Shown in pieces: positions 35,358 to 44,392 of a stretch of DNA of 64,000 bases. The notes beneath the pieces were generated by a model that made no database searches, was not told where the DNA came from, and saw nothing but the letters and a program-made list of their open reading frames with translations. The DNA comes from JASEGV01 sp947085405 (GTDB taxonomy: Bacteria; Bacteroidota; Ignavibacteria; UBA10030; BY39): the NCBI GenBank assembly GCA_947085405.1, contig CAMTWO010000016.1, forward strand, positions 11,687-75,686, in the 5' to 3' direction. Positions within the stretch are counted from its first letter, which is position 1. Each line of letters opens with the position of its first letter. The position numbers and the translations under genes are program-made.

Positions 35358-35861
35358 TCATTTTATATATGACTTTGCTAAAGCAATATAATTACTTGCC
35401 GACTCTTCCAACATTTTCTTCTCGTCATCACGTAATTGCCGCATAACTTTTGCCGGCACACCAGCCACGAGCGATCCATCAGGAAATTTTTTATTTTGCA
35501 AAACTACAGACCCAGCTGCAACTAAAGTATAATCACCAATTATCGCTCCATCCAAAATACAAGAACCCATTCCTATCAAACTGTAATTACCCACAGTGCA
35601 GGCATGCAGAATTGCGCGATGCCCAACTGTTACGCCTTCGCCGATAATTGTGGGCAGAGCTTCCGATACATGAATAATTGCCCCATCCTGTATATTCGTT
35701 CCTTTCCCGATTGAAATACTATTAACATCGCCCCTTACTACAGCATTGAACCATATACTCGCATCTTCCATAATTAAAACATCCCCAATAATTTCGGCGC
35801 TATCGGCAGTGAACGAGGGTGAGTTTAATTTTGGAATTTTATTTTGATATTTGTGAATCAT
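35358..35861 (-). CDS. Gamma-carbonic anhydrase-like (YrdA-type) left-handed beta-helix protein
   Basis: 167 residues from MIHKYQNKIPKL (35861), which begins 2 nt after the stop of the DUF3108 gene; a longer frame overlaps that gene and is rejected. Hexapeptide repeats run through the protein (ASIWFNAVVRGD, IGKGTNIQDGAIIH, GHRAILHACTVGNYSLIGMG), and the trimeric metal-site histidines (DGAIIH, GHRAILHAC) are present. Members are putative zinc-dependent carbonic anhydrases or ferripyochelin-binding-like proteins of unclear substrate. Confidence 0.88.
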   Translation of the reverse strand: MIHKYQNKIPKLNSPSFTADSAEIIGDVLIMEDASIWFNAVVRGDVNSISIGKGTNIQDGAIIHVSEALPTIIGEGVTVGHRAILHACTVGNYSLIGMGSCILDGAIIGDYTLVAAGSVVLQNKKFPDGSLVAGVPAKVMRQLRDDEKKMLEESASNYIALAKSYIK

Positions 35862-35863
35862 AA

Positions 35864-36691
35864 TTATTTTTTCGATTGATAGATTGGAGGTTCCCAGTTT
35901 TTCTTTTCCCAAGATATTAATTCAATGCGGACTTTTCCGATTATCACTTTCATCTTAGCGAGAATAGGTACACGTGCTTCATCGTTACTGAACCATCCTT
36001 CGAAACCGCCCGAAAAGCCATATATTCCTTCAAAATCTGCCCGACCGTCAAATTCTATTACATCGACCGGATAATCGACTGCATCGATATTTACACTTTC
36101 AGTTTTATTTGAAAAATTTATTGTTGTATTCGACAATTTTTCGACAACTACAGTTGGTATTCGGACGGTTTCGTTCCGTAATAAATTATACCGTGCAAAA
36201 TAAAAAAGGGATAAACCATCCTGCAACAATGTATCTATCTTGAGTGTATCTCGTTTATCCAACATTCCTATTCCCCAAATGCCATGTTCTAAATATATTT
36301 TATTATTCGGGTAATCAAAATCATAAGTAACATACTTAACTTTTGCCCCATCTTTAGACCTTGCTCGAAACCAATACGACGCAACATTACTATTAATTTT
36401 GCTCTCATAAATTTCATGCAGATCAATAAACGGCAATCCTTTATAACTATCCATGTATGCGATAGTTTTGTACATCACTTTACCATCCTGAATAATTTTT
36501 TCTGAAATTTTCAGGCGTATTTGCCCTAAGCTGATGAATGCATAACTTACATTGTAAGTAAGCTCTTCACCGACTTCAAATTCAAATGGTTTGTTCAAAG
36601 AATCTGATTCGGGATTCGGAAAAGCAGCAGTCAATTTTATTTGAATGAAGACAAATAATCCGACGATGAGATAAATTCTATTCAGCTTCAT
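35864..36691 (-). CDS. DUF3108-family exported protein
   Basis: 275 residues. A signal peptide (about 1-23) precedes FEVGEELTYNVSYAFISLGQIRL, YKTIAYMDSYKGLPFIDLHE and KVKYVTYDFDY, the DUF3108 pattern of a beta-rich periplasmic or outer-membrane protein of unknown function. The segment GWFSNDEARVPILAKMKVIIGKVRIELISW closes the domain. It lies between ctp and the gamma-CA gene. Confidence 0.83.
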   Translation of the reverse strand: MKLNRIYLIVGLFVFIQIKLTAAFPNPESDSLNKPFEFEVGEELTYNVSYAFISLGQIRLKISEKIIQDGKVMYKTIAYMDSYKGLPFIDLHEIYESKINSNVASYWFRARSKDGAKVKYVTYDFDYPNNKIYLEHGIWGIGMLDKRDTLKIDTLLQDGLSLFYFARYNLLRNETVRIPTVVVEKLSNTTINFSNKTESVNIDAVDYPVDVIEFDGRADFEGIYGFSGGFEGWFSNDEARVPILAKMKVIIGKVRIELISWEKKNWEPPIYQSKK

Positions 36692-36713
36692 CTCTAATTT
36701 TTCTTAAACAGCA

Positions 36714-38321
36714 CTACGGTTTTAGACCGGCAATTTTTTCGGCTTCGGGAAATAGTGATATCGCCTTTTTTAATTGAACGTCTTCCGACTGAATAACGGG
36801 GTATGAACCTTCGTTACCCCAGATGTTTCGACCAATCTGTGCTTTTGCAAAAGCTTTAATAAATCGAATATCTTTTTCGTATTGTTCTTTATTAAACTCG
36901 ATTCCTCTTTTCTTGCCCAGCTCTACGATTTCTTCTAACATTCCATCGGAAATATTAAATTCGTTCAAGAATTTTTTGAAATCTTTTTCATAATTTTTAC
37001 GGAACGCTATTCCTTCTTTTTCAAAAAATTTGTTGGCAAATTCTAAGAATATTGCTTTGCCGCGAAGTTGAGCAGAATAATTGGTTAACCTTTCGGATTT
37101 AATTATAAAATCCGGTGTGATTCCGCCACCGCCGTAAACTGTTCGCCCTTTGGCAGTTAAATACTTCGGACGCGAGGTATCGCTTTCAATTTTATGATCG
37201 ATATTATCAACCTCTTCCTCTTCACCATCTTCGAGAGGTTTACGGTACTCTGCCATATCCTTACCAAACGGTTTTTGTATCAACCTTCCCGAAGGGGTGT
37301 AATACTTAGCAATAGTTAACCGGAAGGCTGAGCTGTCGGGCAAATCAAACTGCCTTTGCACTAATCCTTTACCGAAGGATGTTTCGCCTACAACTAAACC
37401 GCGATCCCAATCTTGAATCGCACCCGATACAATTTCGCTTGCTGATGCTGACCCATGATTGATAAGCACAATGATGGGAATGTTTTGATATTTTGAAATA
37501 CCGCTCGAAATGTATTCTTCCTCAAATTCTTTTCGACGTGATTTTGTATAAACTATTTTCTTTCCCGGAGGAAGTAGCTCGTCAGCCATTCGGAAGGCTT
37601 GCTCTAAATATCCACCCGGATTATTTCGCAGGTCGAGTACCAACCGTTTCATACCTTTATTTTTTAGTTTTTGTAAAGCCTCTACAAATTCATCCCGCGT
37701 AGTTGCAGAAAAACGGTTTACACTTAAGTATCCTATTTCATCGTCTATCATATATGAAACATCAACGCTGTAGAGAGGAATTTTATCCCGAATAATTTCG
37801 AATTCGAGTAAATCTTTCATCCCCAACCGCAGAATTAGAACTTTAACTTTTGTCCCTTTAGGACCGCGTAATTTTTTAGGAACATCTTCACGCTTGATTC
37901 CAATAGCGGAAGTATCGTCGATTTTTAAAATTTTATCAGCGGCTAATATTCCTAACGCTTCACTCGGACCGCCAACAATCGGGGAAACCACCACCAATGT
38001 ATCATTCAAAACATCGAATTCGATTCCTATCCCTTCAAAACTGCCTCTGAATTCTTCTTCTGCCCGTTTGGCTTGTGCGGCTGGGATATATACAGAGTGA
38101 GGGTCTAATTTTTGGAGTAACCCTACGATTGCTCCTTCGACTAACTCTTTTGAGTTTATATCTTCAACATAAAATTTTTCAGTTAAACTTAAAACATCCT
38201 TAAATTTGCTGAATTGCACATAAATATTATCACCTGAAAAAACGGTGTTTAATTGAGTTCCAAAAAATAAGGCAGCAGCCATCAATATAATGACCGTTGC
38301 CCACGAAAAACGTTTTATCAT
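36714..38321 (-). CDS. Carboxy-terminal processing protease (S41, PDZ)
   Basis: 535 residues from MIKRFSWATVIILM (38321); a longer frame overlaps the glycosyltransferase gene. N-terminal membrane/signal segment, a PDZ domain (about 75-165, with GIGIEFDVLND and DKILKIDDTSA), and the S41 catalytic core: LDLRNNPGGYLEQA, the nucleophile in NHGSASASEI (Ser) and GETSFGKGLVQ (Lys). It trims C-termini of periplasmic proteins. The start follows an AGAGG Shine-Dalgarno. Confidence 0.92.
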   Translation of the reverse strand: MIKRFSWATVIILMAAALFFGTQLNTVFSGDNIYVQFSKFKDVLSLTEKFYVEDINSKELVEGAIVGLLQKLDPHSVYIPAAQAKRAEEEFRGSFEGIGIEFDVLNDTLVVVSPIVGGPSEALGILAADKILKIDDTSAIGIKREDVPKKLRGPKGTKVKVLILRLGMKDLLEFEIIRDKIPLYSVDVSYMIDDEIGYLSVNRFSATTRDEFVEALQKLKNKGMKRLVLDLRNNPGGYLEQAFRMADELLPPGKKIVYTKSRRKEFEEEYISSGISKYQNIPIIVLINHGSASASEIVSGAIQDWDRGLVVGETSFGKGLVQRQFDLPDSSAFRLTIAKYYTPSGRLIQKPFGKDMAEYRKPLEDGEEEEVDNIDHKIESDTSRPKYLTAKGRTVYGGGGITPDFIIKSERLTNYSAQLRGKAIFLEFANKFFEKEGIAFRKNYEKDFKKFLNEFNISDGMLEEIVELGKKRGIEFNKEQYEKDIRFIKAFAKAQIGRNIWGNEGSYPVIQSEDVQLKKAISLFPEAEKIAGLKP

Positions 38322-38386
38322 AAATAAACCTCTAATGATTGATTTCACTGTTTTAGTATATTTAAAAAACAAATTAAAGTCAAATG

Positions 38387-39124
38387 CTAACGCACTGGTT
38401 TCCACTCATCTACGATAGATTTTTTGAATAGTAACACTGTGATTGCATTTAGTAACCATAATAAAATTATTTTTATGTATCCGCTTTTTCGATACCTGCG
38501 TGGCGATTCGAAAACTCGTAATTTCCAATCGAATTTTATCTTGCCATACCAACGCACTCGGCGGAAAAAATCAAAGTCTTCACCGGCAGCAACTCTCTCG
38601 TCGTAACCGCCAACCTGATCGAACATCGCTCGTTTTACGACGTGGCATTCGCCCCGTCCCATCCCCAACCCTATCACATTTAAAAAGTAAAAATAAATAT
38701 TTAAAAAATTGTGAAAAAACTTATCGGCAAAAGTTTCTATATCGGGATAAATGTAAACAGGGGCTGTAATTCCTTTTACTAATGGTTGGTCGATTACTTT
38801 TCTGATATGAGTGAAAAAGAAGTCGATGTCTGAAATCAATGTGTCGCCATTTATGAACACAAGTATCTCACCGCTGGATGCGCGAGCCCCGGTGTTCCTT
38901 CCGATTGAGATGTTTTGCTTAACACGGTTTTTGTTTTCAACCACAACGTCGGCATACTTCCGGGCAATTTCCATAGTCTTGTCAGTTGACCCACCATCGC
39001 TAATAACTAATTCAATGTTGTGGCGTTTTTTTAGATCAGTTGTAAATTGTGATAGTATCCCATCTATAATTTTTTCCTCTTGCAATGTGGGAATCACGAC
39101 ACTTATTTTTTTTGCCTCGCTCAA
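38387..39124 (-). CDS. Family 2 glycosyltransferase
   Basis: 245 residues. ISVVIPTLQEEKIIDGIL, VISDGGSTDKTMEIA and GEILVFINGDTLI form the GT-A fold nucleotide-sugar site, with the D-x-D equivalent at NGDT; AGEDFDFFRRVRWYG provides the ED motif; a hydrophobic tail (about 220-240) could anchor it to the membrane. It overlaps the GH57 gene by 4 nt (ATGA), so the two are coupled. The acceptor is unknown; possibly a lipid- or polysaccharide-linked sugar. Confidence 0.87.
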   Translation of the reverse strand: MSEAKKISVVIPTLQEEKIIDGILSQFTTDLKKRHNIELVISDGGSTDKTMEIARKYADVVVENKNRVKQNISIGRNTGARASSGEILVFINGDTLISDIDFFFTHIRKVIDQPLVKGITAPVYIYPDIETFADKFFHNFLNIYFYFLNVIGLGMGRGECHVVKRAMFDQVGGYDERVAAGEDFDFFRRVRWYGKIKFDWKLRVFESPRRYRKSGYIKIILLWLLNAITVLLFKKSIVDEWKPVR

Positions 39125-41202
39125 ATATCGAAAATTCTTTGTGTAATTTGTATTTGCCAGTTGTCGATCAATTCAATGTTCCACACGGGCATAACAATTG
39201 AACTTTGATACACTTTTTCTAAACCGCCTTCTGAGAGTGAGACTGTTTCGACGGGACATCTCCAAAACTCGGCTGGTTTTTCGGTTTCAAGCTCAATGCG
39301 AATCTTCAACCATTCATCTACTAAACTAAGTTTAGTGATGTTGGATAAACTACCGATGCTTTTTAAACGGCGGTCAGTTAATCCGATTCCAGCAGCTTCA
39401 TAATATCTATCGGGGGCATCACCGGCCATCAAGCCATAATTCCACTCCACTCCAAACCGAAGTTTTTGTGGCTTACTCTCTTGGTTGATTAGTTTATACT
39501 CGACTGTAATTTTGGATGCGTTATGTGAGATGAATATTTTTTTGATTAATTGAATTTTTGAGATTGTGTTCTCATAATTAACTGTGCCATCGTGAACAAG
39601 TTCGATGATAGCCGTTTTATTTTTTTTGTAAGACCGAACATCATATTTCCCAATTACGAAACTTCCCATTTCGTTGTAATTCATTTTCAGGAAATCATCG
39701 ACCGAAGTATTTTCGTCAAAGAAATGGTCAATCAGAGATGCGTGTTGATATTTATCATAGATCAAAAATTCGTGCAGATTCGATTCTTTGGTTTGGTCGG
39801 GCGAGAGATTTTTCTGTAATAACTTTCTATGCGACGCTTCCGGACGACGGCTAACTATATCAAGAATATTCAGTCGTTTCGGTTTATGGTCGAACTCGAA
39901 AATTGCACCCCCAATATCCGGTTTTATATAAACATTTGATGCAGGTGATTCGACTATTACTTCCATCTGACCATCACAATCGAAATCGACAACTTCAATG
40001 GATATTTTTTTGTTCTCGATTTTATCAATCAAATTTTCAGCTTGTATTAAACTGCCATAAACCGGATGTCGTAGATTGGGCAGATACAAACCACCGAACA
40101 CACCATGCCAATAAGCATCGTTGCATTGCCCCGCCAAAAGAAATTGTTTTGCTTCATCAACATTGTTCCCTTGATCTTCGGAATGCTGGATTTTTTTAGA
40201 AACACGAAGCATTTTCTTATGCATCCAGTTCGCTTCGGGGTATTTTGCTAAAAAATTCCGCCAATAACCGCCACGAACAAAGACTTCGTATCTCTCTAAT
40301 TGATGGTGTTTTAATTCGTTTTCAAATTCCTCAAAATTTTGTGCCGACTCGAAAGGCAGCGCCCATTTTAACATCTCAGGATACGAGGCAGTTGGCAAAT
40401 AAATTTTCCCAACTGCTGGAATATTATTAACCGCATCTGCAAAATGAATAGTTTTTATCCATTCACTATTCTCAACTAATGCAGTAAAAAAATTTTCTAA
40501 CCATTTATTTTCGTAAACGTGTTGGTATGTATTGGGCCACGCACCGAATTTCTCGCCGTCGTCAGCAAAAACAACGATACGATTTCCAGCAACAGTTGCT
40601 TTACTTCGCAGCCAATTTATTGTTTCTTCAACAGGTGTAAACGGAATTGTATATCTTAATTTTTTACTGCCAGGAAAAATATTTACCAATCTCCCCTGTT
40701 CCTCTGTTGTATAATATCCATAGAGGGCATCCTCCTGTAAGCCAGCATACATAAAATGAGCTTCATCTATTGGCAAGAAGTTTACGCCTGCTTCAGAAAT
40801 TTCTTTTGCGATAGCTTGTTCCCATACTCTTTCAGCGAGCCACATGCCCTTTGGATGATAATCGAATATGTCGGTAATGTAATTAGTAAGTTTTTCGATT
40901 TGATGAATTCTATCGCGAGGTGGAATAATAGATAAGATTGCCTCGTAGTATGAACCTGTTAAAAGTTCAACTTGTCCTCGTGCGGTTGCATATTTCAATT
41001 TTTCAATGAATTCGGGATGATGGCTAATCAGCCATTCAAGCAGGATGCCGGTGTAATGTTGAGTAACTTTAATGCTTGGAAATTTTTCTACAACCTCTAA
41101 AAAAGGTTTATACGATTTCTGATAAACATCTTCAAAAATGTGATCAAAATTTCCAATTGGTTGATGGTTGTGAACAGCAAAAATTAGATTGATGGCATCC
41201 AT
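39121..41202 (-). CDS. GH57 glycoside hydrolase (4-alpha-glucanotransferase/alpha-amylase type)
   Basis: 693 residues. The five GH57 regions can be traced: FAVHNHQPIGNF (residues 9-20), GQVELLTGSYYEAIL, GMWLAERVWE (nucleophile Glu), VVFADDGEKFG (acid Asp) and the later APFES-like region. The long C-terminal half is beta-rich, as in glucanotransferases of this family that reshape glycogen-like chains. Cytoplasmic: no signal peptide. Coupled to a GT2 gene downstream. Confidence 0.9.
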   Translation of the reverse strand: MDAINLIFAVHNHQPIGNFDHIFEDVYQKSYKPFLEVVEKFPSIKVTQHYTGILLEWLISHHPEFIEKLKYATARGQVELLTGSYYEAILSIIPPRDRIHQIEKLTNYITDIFDYHPKGMWLAERVWEQAIAKEISEAGVNFLPIDEAHFMYAGLQEDALYGYYTTEEQGRLVNIFPGSKKLRYTIPFTPVEETINWLRSKATVAGNRIVVFADDGEKFGAWPNTYQHVYENKWLENFFTALVENSEWIKTIHFADAVNNIPAVGKIYLPTASYPEMLKWALPFESAQNFEEFENELKHHQLERYEVFVRGGYWRNFLAKYPEANWMHKKMLRVSKKIQHSEDQGNNVDEAKQFLLAGQCNDAYWHGVFGGLYLPNLRHPVYGSLIQAENLIDKIENKKISIEVVDFDCDGQMEVIVESPASNVYIKPDIGGAIFEFDHKPKRLNILDIVSRRPEASHRKLLQKNLSPDQTKESNLHEFLIYDKYQHASLIDHFFDENTSVDDFLKMNYNEMGSFVIGKYDVRSYKKNKTAIIELVHDGTVNYENTISKIQLIKKIFISHNASKITVEYKLINQESKPQKLRFGVEWNYGLMAGDAPDRYYEAAGIGLTDRRLKSIGSLSNITKLSLVDEWLKIRIELETEKPAEFWRCPVETVSLSEGGLEKVYQSSIVMPVWNIELIDNWQIQITQRIFDI

Positions 41203-41210
41203 TACATTTA

Positions 41211-41834
41211 TTATCCCGGAATAATCACTGTCGAAACAATATCAAGTTTAAATTCAGTATCAGGTGTTACAACTAATCCTAATTTTTTATATAACTTGAT
41301 GTAAGCCTTTGCTTTTAAAATAAAGGGACCATAGCGAACTCTATTATCAGGAGTATCACTAGGTTGCTTACCTATCCACACATAAGAGTTATCCTGTAAC
41401 AAGAGTTTTTTCCAAGATGCTTTAAGCCAAATTTTTTCACCCGGTTTTATTTCTAAAATTTCTTTATAAGGCGATAATGAACTGCTTGTGAAAGGCACAA
41501 TTGCTATGTTGTCAGGATAAACAGGATCCCAAATTTTAAGATATCCTCCGACTTCAGAACTGTCCTGAATAACTTCATCATATACGTTCATCACTTCAAA
41601 TCTGAACACAATAGAATCAGGTGTATAAAACGTAACTCCCGGACGCCAGCTAAGATCAGGATAAAATTCGCGGATGCTAAAGTAATACGACGCACCACTG
41701 TCAGGAATCGTGATTCTACCCGTCAATATATCAGGAGGAGCTTTATATTCGGGCAACGTCTCGTCGCAAGCTTGGAAGATTACTACAGAAAGAATAATCG
41801 TGATGAAACCTGTTAAATATTTTATAAATTTCAT
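41211..41834 (-). CDS. Lipoprotein paired with a TonB-dependent receptor
   Basis: 207 residues. The signal peptide ends in a lipobox FQACDETLP (Cys23), so it is probably an outer-membrane lipoprotein. The rest is beta-rich, with no recognised domain (GYLKIWDPVYPDNIAI; YVWIGKQPSDTPDNRVRYG). It begins 15 bp after the TonB-dependent receptor gene, an arrangement like SusC/SusD pairs, but the protein is far shorter than SusD and lacks its TPR-like helices, so a substrate-capture role is inferred from position alone. Confidence 0.72.
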   Translation of the reverse strand: MKFIKYLTGFITIILSVVIFQACDETLPEYKAPPDILTGRITIPDSGASYYFSIREFYPDLSWRPGVTFYTPDSIVFRFEVMNVYDEVIQDSSEVGGYLKIWDPVYPDNIAIVPFTSSSLSPYKEILEIKPGEKIWLKASWKKLLLQDNSYVWIGKQPSDTPDNRVRYGPFILKAKAYIKLYKKLGLVVTPDTEFKLDIVSTVIIPG

Positions 41835-41849
41835 AAGTACTAATCCTTT

Positions 41850-44387
41850 TTAAAATTCTAATCTTATTCCAGCTCGCGTTCGCCGTGGCTGGTAATAAGC
41901 CGAGGGGTCATCCAATTCACCTCCGATTCGTCCGTTCGAATCGACCCATCTAACATTTTTAGCGTTTAACACATTTCGAAAATCAACATAAACATATAGT
42001 TTCATATTTTTCATAAACCCAAATACAATTTTTTTAGAGGCTTTAATATCTATGTTTGAAAAATCCTTCATCCTCGCGTTGTTCGGAATAAAAGATTTTA
42101 TGAGTGTTGAATCTCGACTGGATGCCGGTGGATTAAAACCATCTTTTGTGGGATAATGAGTGTATGGTTTTGGTGTATTAAATTGGAATAAAACATTGAT
42201 GAATAAATCGGATGGGAGTGAAAATTCAACATTTCCCTTCACTGTGTGGCGCTGGTCCCAACTAAGGTAAAAGGGTTTGGGAAAAAGAGCAAAACCCCAT
42301 TGGGCATAATTTAATGATTGGTTTACGTACTCGCTCAAACCTTTCGCCACCATATAAGTGTATGATATCGTTCCATTTAAGTACTCTCCGTGTTCTCGGG
42401 AAACGCTTAATTCTAATCCATTGGCTTCAGCATAAGGATTATTCACGTATTCAGCGAAACCAAAATCGCCTGCATATCGGCTATTAAGTGGAATAAGAGT
42501 TTTAGTATCAATTTGGTTGGTAGTATTTTTATTGAAATAGGTTGCACTTACTACTAATTGATTCCAGAAAATATATTTCACGCTTATTTCCCAAGCTTTA
42601 GTTTTTTCAGGAAGTAAATCCGGATTACCCACTAATGCGCGGGCACCTTTTGAGATTGCAACATTGTTTAAACCTGAATATAAATAATCGAATAGTGGAA
42701 ATTGAAAATACTCACCATAATTAATAAATATATAGCCATTAACATCTATTGGTGCCGACAATCCAATACGTGGACTTATAGAATATTTAAATTTTGATTT
42801 AACAAACTTTGCTATCCTTTGTCCATAAGTAGTGTCGCGAGTTAATGAATCGATAACAATATTTTCCACTAACGGTCTTTCCGCAGTCGGGTCAAGGAAA
42901 TCAAACCTGCCACCAATATTTAGCGTGAATCCTTCTTCATCAAATTTATCCTGAATATAAAAACTACCGCTTCTTGGATAATACTTATAATTGGATGAAT
43001 AATTCAACTGTGGTTCATTAACCAATGGTTTTCCGTAATAAGTTTTGCGTGGCTCGTATTTGAGCATATCCGAAAAAATTGAATATTGATTAAACTCAAA
43101 GCCTACTTTGAACAAATGACTTTTCACGATTTGGCTTGTGATGTCAGCTTTCAGTGTATATATATTTTGATCCTGATTCACCCACCAGGCTCTACTTCCT
43201 TCAGTGATGTATTGTAAATAAAAATCGTATTGATAGACTGAAGTATCAATACTATTTTTTGACCCCTCGTTGATTTTTTGATTTAAGGAATACAAACTTA
43301 AACTGACATTATAAAATGTTTTTTCGGAGAGGGAATGATTCCAAGCAGCTGATACTCGGATTGCATCTCTTGAACGTGGAGGTAATCCGTCCAGATTGAA
43401 CCGCCAGCTAAATTCGTAGTCGCGCCAACGTTTGAATGAAGAAAGGGATGATAAACTTAATCGCTTACCGTTTCCGAAATTGTAATCGAGTTTTGAGAAG
43501 TTAGATAATTCACGTTGGATTGGATAATCGAAAAAGTGCTGGAAATCCTGCCACCACCTTGTATCAGTTAAATGCAAATTGAATGCGGTGAAATAACCAA
43601 AATTTTGTATAATCGGTCCGCTTGCTGATATTTCAGCATCCGTTACCTTACTTACCTGCTTCCCGCCGAACCAATTATCTTTATCAAGTCGGACTTGAAA
43701 TTTGTGCCTGTCGGTACTCGTTTTTGTAATGATGTTTACAATCCCCGATAATGCGTTGCCGTATTCAGCATCGAACCCTCCGGTTTGTATGCTCATTTCT
43801 GTAATTGCACTTTTGGGAAGTTCAGCGCCGGCGCCACCGCCAATCACATCCTGTATCGGCAAACCGTCAACAAAGTAAAGGACTTCCGAAGTTTTACCAC
43901 CTCGAACGTGACCTTCAAGCGTAACTCCCGGTTGCAGAGTTAAAACTTCCTGCATAGATGTTACGGGTAGTTTTTCGAGACGAACACTCCCGACGTTATA
44001 TGTAGTCGATGTTACATCGCGCTGTATCAACGGACGTTCTGCAATCACCTCGATTTCGTTTAATTCGATGTCGGTGGCAGTTAGTGCTACATTTATTTTT
44101 GTGCGTAAATCGGGGGCAACAGTAATACCTTTTTGTAAAGCAGTCCGGTATCCTATAAGCGAGAATTGCACATCATAAGTACTGGCTTTTACATTTGAAA
44201 TTTGGTAGTAACCATTTACATCGGTAACAGTACCCATAGTAGTACCAACAATTAGAACATTTACGCCGGGCAAAACTTGTCCCGACTCTTTATCTTTTAT
44301 TGTCCCTTCGAGAATGCCGTATATACCGCTAAAAGCTGTTTGTAAAGATAAAATTACCAGCAACGAAATAAAAATAAAAACACGCAT
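41850..44387 (-). CDS. TonB-dependent outer-membrane receptor with CarboxypepD_reg domain
   Basis: 845 residues. Signal peptide, then a carboxypeptidase-like regulatory domain (about 22-105: GTIKDKESGQVLPGVNVL, GTVTDVNGYYQI), the plug (TSMQEVLTLQPGVTLEG, ... GGFDAEYGNALSGIVNIITK) and a 22-strand barrel ending RRTRAGIRLEF. It imports a ligand through the outer membrane using TonB energy; the ligand is unknown. It sits 5 bp after lysS and 15 bp before a lipoprotein gene. Confidence 0.9.
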   Translation of the reverse strand: MRVFIFISLLVILSLQTAFSGIYGILEGTIKDKESGQVLPGVNVLIVGTTMGTVTDVNGYYQISNVKASTYDVQFSLIGYRTALQKGITVAPDLRTKINVALTATDIELNEIEVIAERPLIQRDVTSTTYNVGSVRLEKLPVTSMQEVLTLQPGVTLEGHVRGGKTSEVLYFVDGLPIQDVIGGGAGAELPKSAITEMSIQTGGFDAEYGNALSGIVNIITKTSTDRHKFQVRLDKDNWFGGKQVSKVTDAEISASGPIIQNFGYFTAFNLHLTDTRWWQDFQHFFDYPIQRELSNFSKLDYNFGNGKRLSLSSLSSFKRWRDYEFSWRFNLDGLPPRSRDAIRVSAAWNHSLSEKTFYNVSLSLYSLNQKINEGSKNSIDTSVYQYDFYLQYITEGSRAWWVNQDQNIYTLKADITSQIVKSHLFKVGFEFNQYSIFSDMLKYEPRKTYYGKPLVNEPQLNYSSNYKYYPRSGSFYIQDKFDEEGFTLNIGGRFDFLDPTAERPLVENIVIDSLTRDTTYGQRIAKFVKSKFKYSISPRIGLSAPIDVNGYIFINYGEYFQFPLFDYLYSGLNNVAISKGARALVGNPDLLPEKTKAWEISVKYIFWNQLVVSATYFNKNTTNQIDTKTLIPLNSRYAGDFGFAEYVNNPYAEANGLELSVSREHGEYLNGTISYTYMVAKGLSEYVNQSLNYAQWGFALFPKPFYLSWDQRHTVKGNVEFSLPSDLFINVLFQFNTPKPYTHYPTKDGFNPPASSRDSTLIKSFIPNNARMKDFSNIDIKASKKIVFGFMKNMKLYVYVDFRNVLNAKNVRWVDSNGRIGGELDDPSAYYQPRRTRAGIRLEF

Positions 44388-44392
44388 ACTAA

